Shown here: positions 56,703 to 64,000 of the stretch, one piece after another
Layout of the letters: every line of letters starts with the position of its first letter
Numbering within the stretch: position 1 is the stretch's first letter
Assembly: GCF_004519335.1 (NCBI RefSeq)
Contig: NZ_SOZD01000009.1
Span: forward strand, 1 to 64,000
From: Jiella endophytica
GTDB lineage: Bacteria; Pseudomonadota; Alphaproteobacteria; Rhizobiales; Rhizobiaceae
Reading direction: 5' to 3'
DNA: 64,000 nucleotides
Notes under the pieces: model-generated
The model's database searches: none
What the model was told of the DNA's origin: nothing
What the model saw: the letters and a program-made list of their open reading frames with translations, nothing else
Program-made: the position numbers and the translations under genes

Positions 56703-56809
56703 GGCGTCGCGCCCACTGAGCGCCCCTCCCCGGTCAGCGGGGCGCGCTCCGGCGTGGATGAGGAGCCGCGCGGCCGAAAGACCGCCGTCAGCTGAAAGGA
56801 AGCCTGGCC

Positions 56810-57856
56810 TTGGCGCAGAAGAAAGCCGGCGAAGTCGAAGCCTTTCTCTCCCAGCCTGACTTTTCCTTTTCGCTCGTCCTCGTCTACGGGCCGGATAGCG
56901 GCCTCGTCGCCGAGCGATCGGCCAAGCTCGCCAAGAATTTCGGCGTCGAGCCTTCCGATCCTTTCGCGGCGGTGACGCTGTCGGCCGACGAGCTGGAAAA
57001 GGACATCGGCCGGCTGTTCGACGAGGCGAAGGCCCTCTCCCTCCTTGGCGGTAAGCGGCTCGTGCGGGTGCGCGGCGCCGGCGCCGGCCGGGCGCTTTCC
57101 GATGCCATTGGCGAACTTTCCGGCGAGAAGCTCGAGGACACGCTGGTGATCGTCGAGGCGGGCGATCTGAAGAAGAGCGCCGGGCTTCGGCTCAACGCCG
57201 AGCGCGGCCGCCACGCAATGGCCCTTCCCTGCTATCAGGACGAAGGCCGGGCGCTCGACCAGATGATCGACGAAGAGCTTTCGAATGCCGGCCTGTCGAT
57301 GGACCGCGACGCCCGCGACGCTCTGAAGGCGCGGCTCGGCGCCGACCGCATCGCCTCCCGCGGCGAGGTGAAGAAGCTCTGCCTCTATGCACTCGGCGCC
57401 CCGACGGTCACCGAAGAGGACGTCGCGGCGATCGTCGGCGACGTCTCGGCCGATGCCCTGGACGAAGCCATCGACGCGGCCGCTTCGGGCGAGGTGAAAC
57501 GACTGCCGCATCTGATCGACCGGCTGGCGACGGCCGGCACACCGACCTTCCAGCTGCATCAGACGCTGCTGCGCTATTTCCAGCAGCTGCAGGCGCTGCG
57601 GGAGGGCGTCGAGAGACGGGGCGAGCCCGTCGGCCGCGCCATCGACCGCCGCAGGCCGCATTTTCGCCGGCGACCGGCGATGGAGTCGGCACTGGCCGCC
57701 TGGACGCTCTCTGCCATCGACGCGAGACTGCAGGCGATCGAGTCCGACATTCTGGCCAGCCGCAAGGATGCCGGCCTGGCACTCACCATCACCCATCGCA
57801 CGCTGATGGACACCGCGGTCGAGGCGGCGCGGCTGCGGGCGCGCGGCCGGGGCTGA
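56810..57856 (+). CDS. holA: DNA polymerase III subunit delta
   Basis: Delta subunit of the clamp loader, which opens the sliding clamp at replication start sites. The 348-residue protein has the AAA+-like N-terminal domain (FSLVLVYGPDSGLVAERSAKLAK, with the degenerate nucleotide site normal for delta) and the C-terminal helical collar domain (AGTPTFQLHQTLLRYFQQLQALREGVERRGEPV). It starts with TTG at 56810 with AAAGGAAG upstream. It follows leuS-lptE after a RIME-like repeat. Confidence 0.95.
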   Translation: MAQKKAGEVEAFLSQPDFSFSLVLVYGPDSGLVAERSAKLAKNFGVEPSDPFAAVTLSADELEKDIGRLFDEAKALSLLGGKRLVRVRGAGAGRALSDAIGELSGEKLEDTLVIVEAGDLKKSAGLRLNAERGRHAMALPCYQDEGRALDQMIDEELSNAGLSMDRDARDALKARLGADRIASRGEVKKLCLYALGAPTVTEEDVAAIVGDVSADALDEAIDAAASGEVKRLPHLIDRLATAGTPTFQLHQTLLRYFQQLQALREGVERRGEPVGRAIDRRRPHFRRRPAMESALAAWTLSAIDARLQAIESDILASRKDAGLALTITHRTLMDTAVEAARLRARGRG

Positions 57857-58067
57857 TGCGTTGGCTAGAACTGTGCGACTTTAGCCGGCTTATTTCAATC
57901 ATCACCTCGCCTCCCGTTCGGCAAGGCAAAGAGTTTCTTCCGCAGGGCCCGACGTTTTGACCGGCAATCGACAGGGTTTCGTAGCTGCCGCCGTGGAAAA
58001 TCGCCGCAACGGGCTTGAACCGCAGGACATCCCGGCAAATCATGCAACGAAAACGGGAGAGGAACCG

Positions 58068-58466
58068 ATGGAAATCACACGCAGCGGCGAAACGCCTTCG
58101 GGGGCCGGCCCTTCGGAATACTTCACCGGCCATGTGCGGATCGATCCGATCGTGCGTCCACCCGAGCCCGCCCGGGTGCAGGTCGCCCGCGTGACCTTCG
58201 AGCCGGGTGCCCGCACCGCCTGGCACACCCACCCCTACGGCCAGACGCTGATCGTCACCGAGGGCTGCGGCTGGGTGCGCCGGGGCGGTGGGCCGAAAGA
58301 GACGATCCATCCCGGCGACATCGTCTGGATCGACCCCGGCGAGCGTCACTGGCATGGCGCGACCGCGACCACCAGCATGACCCATATCGCCATACAGGAG
58401 CGCAAGGACGGGCTTCCCGCCGACTGGATGGAGCAGGTGACCGACGCGGACTACGCCGGCGACTGA
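58068..58466 (+). CDS. Small cupin protein, hydroxynitrile-lyase-like
   Basis: A 132-residue single-domain cupin. Metal-ligand candidates are in [20 protein letters not shown] (two His and a Gln) and [22 protein letters not shown] (a further His). The pattern closely resembles the manganese cupins annotated as (R)-mandelonitrile-lyase-like, some of which have hydroxynitrile lyase activity in vitro; the natural role is unknown. GGGAGAGG precedes the ATG. It is an insertion in the otherwise conserved holA-parB interval. Confidence 0.85.
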   Translation: MEITRSGETPSGAGPSEYFTGHVRIDPIVRPPEPARVQVARVTFEPGARTAWHTHPYGQTLIVTEGCGWVRRGGGPKETIHPGDIVWIDPGERHWHGATATTSMTHIAIQERKDGLPADWMEQVTDADYAGD

Positions 58467-58605
58467 GGGCGTCCCTGGCGCGATCGGGGACTGCCGAGCC
58501 AAAGGGGCCACGGCGTCCACAACGAGTCTCGACGGGCTCGTGCCGCGGCAGCGACCATGGGCGCCGCGATTCGTCGCGGCCGACGACGCGACCGGCTTGC
58601 GCGCT

Positions 58606-58708
58606 GCACATCGCCCGAAAATCGGAATCGATTTTCGGGCCGCACGGTGCTGCGACTCAATAGTTTCGAGCGTCCTCTGCGCATGCGTTCGGACGCACTG
58701 CGCTCTAA
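58606..58708 (+). repeat. RIME-like repeat, copy E
   Basis: About 103 bases. Left palindrome CCCGAAAATCGGAATCGATT / TTCGGG, middle ACTCAATAGTTTCGAGCG, right palindrome CTGCGCATGCGTTCGGACGC. Its right end CGCTCTA overlaps the parB stop codon on the minus strand (58705-58707), so the repeat forms the end of the parB gene. Confidence 0.75.
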
Positions 58709-59676
58709 AGCGAGCGCAGCCGCGGCGCGGTGAAGGCTGCGGTGTAGCCACCTCCCCGCTGCTCCAGCCGTTCGAGCAGCGCATCGAGATCGGCCTCGCT
58801 GTCGAGCGTGACGGTCAGCGTCGTCCTGCCGCCGGAGACGGCGATCGCCGCGTCGAGGCCCGTCGCCTCGCGAAACCGCTGCTCCTGGGCAATCTGTGCC
58901 TCGCTCTTCGCCGTCTCGCCGGCCGGCTTCCGGCCACGGCCTCGCGGCTTCGGAGCCTCCTCGGCGGCGGGGTCGCGGGCGAGCGCCTCGGCCTCGCGGA
59001 CCGAGAGGTTTTCGGCGACGATGCGGCGGGCGAGCCCCACCGGATCATCGGCGGTCACTACGGTTCGGGCCGCGCCGGCCGACAGCGCCCCGGCCTCGAC
59101 CATCGCGCGCACGTCGGTCGGCAGCTTCAGAAGTCGCAGCGTGTTCGCCACATGGCTGCGGCTCTTGGCAAGGACGTCGGCGAGATCGGCCTGGGTGTAG
59201 CCGTGCTCGTCGATCAGCGCCTGATAGCCCAGCGCCTCCTCGATGGCGTTGAGATCGGCACGCTGGACGTTCTCGATGATGGCGATTTCGAGCGACTGGC
59301 GATCGTTGATCTCGCGCAGCACCACCGGCACTTCGGCGAGCCCCGCCAGGGTCGCGGCGCGCAGCCGCCTTTCGCCAGCGACGAGCTCGAAACGTCCGCC
59401 GTCGCCGGCAAGCGGGCGCACCAGCAGCGGCTGCACCACGCCATGCTGGCGGATCGAGGCGGAGAGTTCGGCAAGATCCTCCTCGCGAAACGTCCGGCGC
59501 GGATTGTGCGGATTGGGGCTGATGCGATCAAGGGCGACGCTGCGCTCCGGCGCGATCGTCGGCGCGGCAGGCTGCGGATCGAAACCCGGCACCGGCCGCA
59601 TGGGAGCGGCGACGCCCGATCCGATCAGCGAGGCAAGGCCCCGGCCCAGTCTCTGGCGCGATCTGTCTTCGCTCAT
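58705..59676 (-). CDS. parB: Chromosome partitioning protein ParB
   Basis: CTP-dependent DNA clamp that loads at parS and spreads along DNA for origin segregation. The 323-residue protein starts with the family's LGRGLASLIG motif, then the CTPase domain with RQHGVVQPLLVRPL and the GERR box (VAGERRLRAATLAG), a helix-turn-helix with GYTQADLADVLAKSRSHVANTLRLLKLP, and a C-terminal dimer domain. The ATG at 59676 has AGGAG 7 bases upstream; an ATG at 59772 overlapping the parA stop (ATGA) would add 32 low-complexity residues. Five parS-like sites lie in this window. Confidence 0.97.
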   Translation of the reverse strand: MSEDRSRQRLGRGLASLIGSGVAAPMRPVPGFDPQPAAPTIAPERSVALDRISPNPHNPRRTFREEDLAELSASIRQHGVVQPLLVRPLAGDGGRFELVAGERRLRAATLAGLAEVPVVLREINDRQSLEIAIIENVQRADLNAIEEALGYQALIDEHGYTQADLADVLAKSRSHVANTLRLLKLPTDVRAMVEAGALSAGAARTVVTADDPVGLARRIVAENLSVREAEALARDPAAEEAPKPRGRGRKPAGETAKSEAQIAQEQRFREATGLDAAIAVSGGRTTLTVTLDSEADLDALLERLEQRGGGYTAAFTAPRLRSL

Positions 59677-59768
59677 GGGAGATCTCCTGCTCTCGCCCGT
59701 CTTCCGGCTTGTCGCCGCATCGCCATCCTGCACGTCCGCCGCTCCAGCGCCCTTCTCCTTCGCCCCGC

Positions 59769-60578
<810 letters not shown>

Positions 60579-60674
60579 TGGCTGAAAGTCCATGTTCTTC
60601 AACGTCTTGGCATCGATCGGCCGAAGCTTCGCCTGCCGGCGATCGGGCTTCTCCGCGCCCCTGGCGCCTGCTCG

Positions 60675-61466
60675 TCAGCCGAGGCGAGGCGCGATATCGG
60701 TAATCTCGAGGATGACCGAATCAGCTTCGACCTCGGAAACATGAACTAACATGGTGAATCGCCATTTGGCAGCCGCCGCCGCAATTTCCTGTTCATGACT
60801 GCGGCCTTTGGGAAAGAAACACCGGGTTTCACGTGAAACATGCGGCGCGACCATGGCGAGAAGATCGTCGAGCGGCGCCAGAGCCCGGGCGGTGATGACC
60901 TCAGCGCTCGCGATAACCGGCCCCGCGGCCTCGATGCGCACTGGATGGGCGCGGCCCTTCAGCCCCATTTCCCGCTGCGCTGCTGCGAGAAACGCCGCCT
61001 TCTTGTGGCTCGATTCGACCATGTCGACGGAGCTTTCCGGCCGACACGCCGCAACGACCAGCGCCGGAAGACCGCCGCCGGAGCCGAGATCGACGCCGCG
61101 CGAGAACGCCGGAAGCAGCTTTTCGAGACCCATGGCGTCGGCGATGTGGCGGCGCCAGACATCGCCGATCGTCGAGGGAGCGACGAGATTCACCCGCGCC
61201 TGCCACTCGGTGAGAAGCCCCACATAGATATCCAGCCGGTCCATGGTTTCACGTGAAACGGCGAAGTGCTGCGCGAACCAGGCCCGGCCCGAGATTTGCT
61301 GCGCCGCAACATCACCGGCGTTCGGTCGCTTCGCCTTGATCGGTTTCTTGGCCGAAGCATGGGGTTTGGGGCGAAGGACTGTCCCCTCGGCAAAAGAGCC
61401 TTCGCGGTCACTCTGAGGGCCGCGACGGTCCGCCGGGTGGGCGCGTGTCGGCCGGTCACGCCGCAT
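60675..61466 (-). CDS. rsmG: 16S rRNA m7G527 methyltransferase
   Basis: RsmG methylates G527 of 16S rRNA using SAM. The core is normal: [13 protein letters not shown], the SAM motif [16 protein letters not shown], and [20 protein letters not shown]. The only usable starts lie far upstream (ATG 61466, overlapping the mnmG stop by 11 bases), giving a basic N-terminal extension of about 55 residues beyond the usual length. Two perfect parS cores lie within the gene, each encoding VSRET. Its neighbours mnmG and parA are conserved. Confidence 0.95.
   Translation of the reverse strand: MRRDRPTRAHPADRRGPQSDREGSFAEGTVLRPKPHASAKKPIKAKRPNAGDVAAQQISGRAWFAQHFAVSRETMDRLDIYVGLLTEWQARVNLVAPSTIGDVWRRHIADAMGLEKLLPAFSRGVDLGSGGGLPALVVAACRPESSVDMVESSHKKAAFLAAAQREMGLKGRAHPVRIEAAGPVIASAEVITARALAPLDDLLAMVAPHVSRETRCFFPKGRSHEQEIAAAAAKWRFTMLVHVSEVEADSVILEITDIAPRLG
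60826..60839. other. parS site 4 (inside rsmG)
   Basis: Perfect palindrome GTTTCACGTGAAAC, followed by A as in the parS consensus. In the rsmG frame it encodes Val-Ser-Arg-Glu-Thr. About 1.1 kb upstream of the parB start. Confidence 0.88.
61246..61259. other. parS site 5 (inside rsmG)
   Basis: A second perfect GTTTCACGTGAAAC, 420 bases from site 4 and also encoding Val-Ser-Arg-Glu-Thr in rsmG. The pair is probably the main ParB loading centre. Confidence 0.88.
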
Positions 61467-63363
61467 CGAGAAGCGCACCCCGTCGCATGGCAAGGAGCAG
61501 GAGCGCCAGTGCCGCCGGCGTCATTCCGTCGATGCGTTCGGCCTCGGCAACGGTCGCCGGCCGACGCGCCTGAAGCTTCTGGCGCAGCTCGTTGGACAGG
61601 CCGGCAATCGCGCCATAGTCGAGGCCGGGCGGGATCTCCCGCGCCTCGTCCCTGCGCAGCCGCTCCTGATCCTTCTTCTGGCGGTCGAGATAGACGTCGT
61701 AGGCCGCTTCGATCTTCACCCTGGCGAAGGTCTTGTCGTCGATCGCGGCAAGCGACGGCCAGACCGCAAGGAGCCGCTCGAATTCGACGGCGCCCTGGGC
61801 AAGAAGCTGCCAGGCGCTGCGCCGCCGGCCGTCCTGATTGACGGCGATGCCGTGTCGTCCGGCCTCTGCCGGCGTGATGGTCGCCGCTTCCAGCGCCCCG
61901 CGGGCAGCGACGAAGGCCGCCTCGCCTTCCGCGAAGAGTCTTGCACGCTCTTCCGAGGCGATGCCGAGCGAGATGGCAAGCGGCGTCAGCCGCCGGTCGG
62001 CATTGTCGGCCCTCAGCGACAGGCGGAATTCGGCCCGCGAGGTGAACATCCGGTAGGGCTCGGTCACGCCGGTCCGCGTCAGATCGTCGATCATCACGCC
62101 GACATAGGCGTCGGCGCGGCCGATGATGATGGGCGCGGACCCGCCGGCGAGCCGCGCTGCATTCAGCCCGGCGACGAGCCCCTGCGCGCCCGCCTCCTCA
62201 TAGCCGGTGGTGCCGTTGATCTGGCCGGCGAGGAACAGCCCCGGCGCCTTGCGCAAGGCGAGAGAGCGGTCGAGTTCGCGCGGGTCGACGTAATCGTATT
62301 CGATGGCGTAGCCGGGCTTCAGGATGCGGACATGCTCCAGCCCGGGGATCGAGCGCAGGAATACCTCCTGCACGTCCTCGGGCAGCGAAGTCGACAGGCC
62401 ATTCGGATAGACCGTGTCGTCGTCGAGGCCCTCCGGTTCGAGGAAGATCTGGTGGCCGTCCCGATCACCGAACTTGACGATCTTGTCTTCGATGGAAGGG
62501 CAGTAGCGCGGACCGACGCCCTCGATGCGGCCGGAATAGAGCGCCGAGCGGGAGAGGTTCTGCCGGATGATCGCGTGGGTCGCCGGCGTCGTGCGGGTGA
62601 TGCCGCAATCGATCTGCGGATTGTCGATCCGCTCCGTCAGGAACGAGAAGGGCACCGGATCGTCGTCCGGCCGCTGCCGGTCGAGACTGTCCCAGTCGAT
62701 GGTCTTGCCGTCGAGCCTTGCCGGCGTGCCGGTCTTCAGCCGGCCGAGTTCCAGCCCGAGCCGGCGCAGCGTCCCGGAGAGGCCGAGGGAAGGATCCTCG
62801 CCCATCCGCCCCGCCGGGATCTGCCGCTCGCCGAGATGGATCAGACCGCCGAGAAAGGTGCCGGTGGTGATGACGACGGCGCGGCAGGCGATCGACCTGC
62901 CATCGGCGAAGACGACGCCGCAAACCGCGCCCGAGTCGTCGAGGCAGAGGTCGAAGACGTCCCCCTCGACAACGGCGAGGTTCTTCGTCGCGGCGATCAG
63001 CTCCTGCATCGCCGCGCGATAGAGCTTGCGGTCGGCCTGGGTGCGCGGCCCCCAGACGGCCGGCCCCTTGCTGCGGTTGAGCATGCGGAACTGGATGCCG
63101 CCCTTGTCGGCGGCGATCCCCATCAGGCCGCCCAGCGCATCGATCTCGCGCACCAGGTGGCCCTTGCCGATCCCCCCGATGGCGGGATTGCAGCTCATCG
63201 CGCCGACCGTTTCGAAACGGTGGGTGACGAGGATCGTCGCCGCGCCCGCCCGCGCGGCGGCGCTCGCCGCCTCGCAGCCGGCATGGCCGCCACCGACGAC
63301 GACGACGTCGGCGCTCACCGGAATGTCGGGCAGAACGGGGGAAGGGGAACGGGTCTTGGTCAT
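61456..63363 (-). CDS. mnmG: tRNA uridine-5-carboxymethylaminomethyl modification enzyme
   Basis: MnmG (GidA) works with MnmE to modify U34 in the wobble position of several tRNAs; it binds FAD. The 635-residue protein has the Rossmann motif [21 protein letters not shown] near residue 20, [33 protein letters not shown], and the C-terminal helical domain with [39 protein letters not shown]. The rsmG start overlaps its stop, so they form one transcript. Upstream of mnmG the usual mnmE is not present. Confidence 0.98.
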   Translation of the reverse strand: MTKTRSPSPVLPDIPVSADVVVVGGGHAGCEAASAAARAGAATILVTHRFETVGAMSCNPAIGGIGKGHLVREIDALGGLMGIAADKGGIQFRMLNRSKGPAVWGPRTQADRKLYRAAMQELIAATKNLAVVEGDVFDLCLDDSGAVCGVVFADGRSIACRAVVITTGTFLGGLIHLGERQIPAGRMGEDPSLGLSGTLRRLGLELGRLKTGTPARLDGKTIDWDSLDRQRPDDDPVPFSFLTERIDNPQIDCGITRTTPATHAIIRQNLSRSALYSGRIEGVGPRYCPSIEDKIVKFGDRDGHQIFLEPEGLDDDTVYPNGLSTSLPEDVQEVFLRSIPGLEHVRILKPGYAIEYDYVDPRELDRSLALRKAPGLFLAGQINGTTGYEEAGAQGLVAGLNAARLAGGSAPIIIGRADAYVGVMIDDLTRTGVTEPYRMFTSRAEFRLSLRADNADRRLTPLAISLGIASEERARLFAEGEAAFVAARGALEAATITPAEAGRHGIAVNQDGRRRSAWQLLAQGAVEFERLLAVWPSLAAIDDKTFARVKIEAAYDVYLDRQKKDQERLRRDEAREIPPGLDYGAIAGLSNELRQKLQARRPATVAEAERIDGMTPAALALLLLAMRRGALLDAA

Positions 63364-63590
63364 GATGGTCGGACTGTCGTCTTAATCGTCGGGTCGGGCC
63401 GGGCAGAGGTCGTCGGCGAAAGCGGAGGACTGCGCCCTTACACCCGGCCGCCCTCAAGGATGCCGCCAGCGGCGGATCCCCGGTTGGGCCGCCGTGCGCT
63501 TTGCTCTATCATCCGTTCCTATAGGATAGACCGCAGCTTGGAACAATGTTGCGGTCGTTGCCCGTCCCGGCACCCCGGAGGTCGCATGCG

Positions 63591-64000
63591 ATGAGTCTTC
63601 TGGAGATCCGGGCTTCGACTCCTGCCGAGTTCTTCGCCTGGCAGGAGAGCCAGGACGAGCGCTACGAACTCGTCAACGGCTTCCCACTGCTTCAGCCACG
63701 AGCGCCGATGGGCCATAACCTCCTCGTCGTGAACATTCTTGGCGGGATCGGCCAGCGGCTGCGTCGCTCGCCTTGTCGCGCTTTCACTGCCAATATCGGG
63801 GTCGAAACCCTCCCCGGCCAGATCCGCCGGCCGGATGCCGGCATCGACTGCGGCATCTTTGACCCCGACGGCTATCTCGCCGCCAAGCCCATCGTCGTCT
63901 TCGAAGTGCTCTCACCATCGACGCGGGACTTCGACCGACTGCGCAAGGTCGATGAATACAAGCAGGTATCGACGATGCGCCACATCGTCGTCGTCGAGCC
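63591..64000 (+). CDS. Uma2 family protein (runs off the window)
   Basis: Partial: 136 codons to the window end. It belongs to the Uma2/DUF820 family, which has a PD-(D/E)xK nuclease fold. Visible: FFAWQESQDERYELVNGFPLL at the N-terminus, a candidate catalytic Asp in RRPDAGIDCGIF, VVFEVLSPSTRDFDRLRKVDEYKQ with the E-x-L motif, and a final HIVVVE strand. Usually about 190 residues, so around 55 are missing. Role unknown; such genes are frequent in cyanobacteria and scattered in Proteobacteria. CCCGGAGG precedes the ATG. Confidence 0.85.
   Translation, partial: MSLLEIRASTPAEFFAWQESQDERYELVNGFPLLQPRAPMGHNLLVVNILGGIGQRLRRSPCRAFTANIGVETLPGQIRRPDAGIDCGIFDPDGYLAAKPIVVFEVLSPSTRDFDRLRKVDEYKQVSTMRHIVVVE

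Overview
The window is GC-rich (roughly two thirds G+C by eye) chromosomal DNA from an alphaproteobacterium of the order Hyphomicrobiales (Rhizobiales). Evidence: an ldtR/DUF6163/hemB neighbourhood, the order DUF4167-prmC-prfA-ptsP-lysC with divergent ubiG, the order mnmG-rsmG-parA-parB-holA-lptE-leuS, a DUF4167 protein, and RIME-like intergenic palindromic repeats. A DddL-type DMSP lyase suggests a marine or coastal member, perhaps near Aurantimonadaceae; that is inference only.

Layout. 0-6.2 kb: ldtR and a small membrane protein, hemB, then an ABC importer (two permeases and a binding protein, no ATPase). 6.5-13.2 kb: tRNA-Lys, yqgE, a DsbD-N-terminal-like secreted protein, a Prx5 peroxiredoxin, an M42 peptidase, gmk, yicC, mltG. 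13.4-19.2 kb: a MarR regulator divergent from an eight-gene cassette of small stress/detoxification-type enzymes (two GSTs, DUF899, DHFR-like reductase, three VOC proteins, a double DUF1428), with a perfect palindrome between them. 19.2-27.7 kb: sulfotransferase, DUF4167, prmC, prfA, ptsP, lysC. 27.9-31.5 kb: a tightly overlapping four-gene cluster (glycosyltransferase, acyl-CoA dehydrogenase-like, PIG-L deacetylase, NodS-like methyltransferase) lying between lysC and ubiG. 31.8-45.3 kb: accessory region with ubiG, an orphan small protein, DMSP lyase, two DUF1326 proteins plus a Met-rich DUF2182 membrane protein, an unrecognised 338-residue protein, a cyclase-like/TPR protein with altered catalytic residues, ArsR/ArsP, and a TonB receptor with AraC regulator. 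45.4-53 kb: PerM-like transporter, small secreted and membrane proteins, acs, an MBL-fold hydrolase, an animal-type haem peroxidase. 53.4-64 kb: leuS, lptE, holA, a cupin, parB, parA, rsmG, mnmG, and the start of a Uma2 gene.

The right third is the chromosome-segregation (ori-proximal) region. Besides parAB it contains five parS-like sites over 17 kb, four of them inside genes and all read in the same frame as (V/A)-S-R-E-T. The best candidates for undescribed biology are the four-gene cluster between lysC and ubiG, the MarR-linked detoxification cassette, the DUF1326/DUF1326/DUF2182 module, and the cyclase-like protein lacking two expected catalytic residues.
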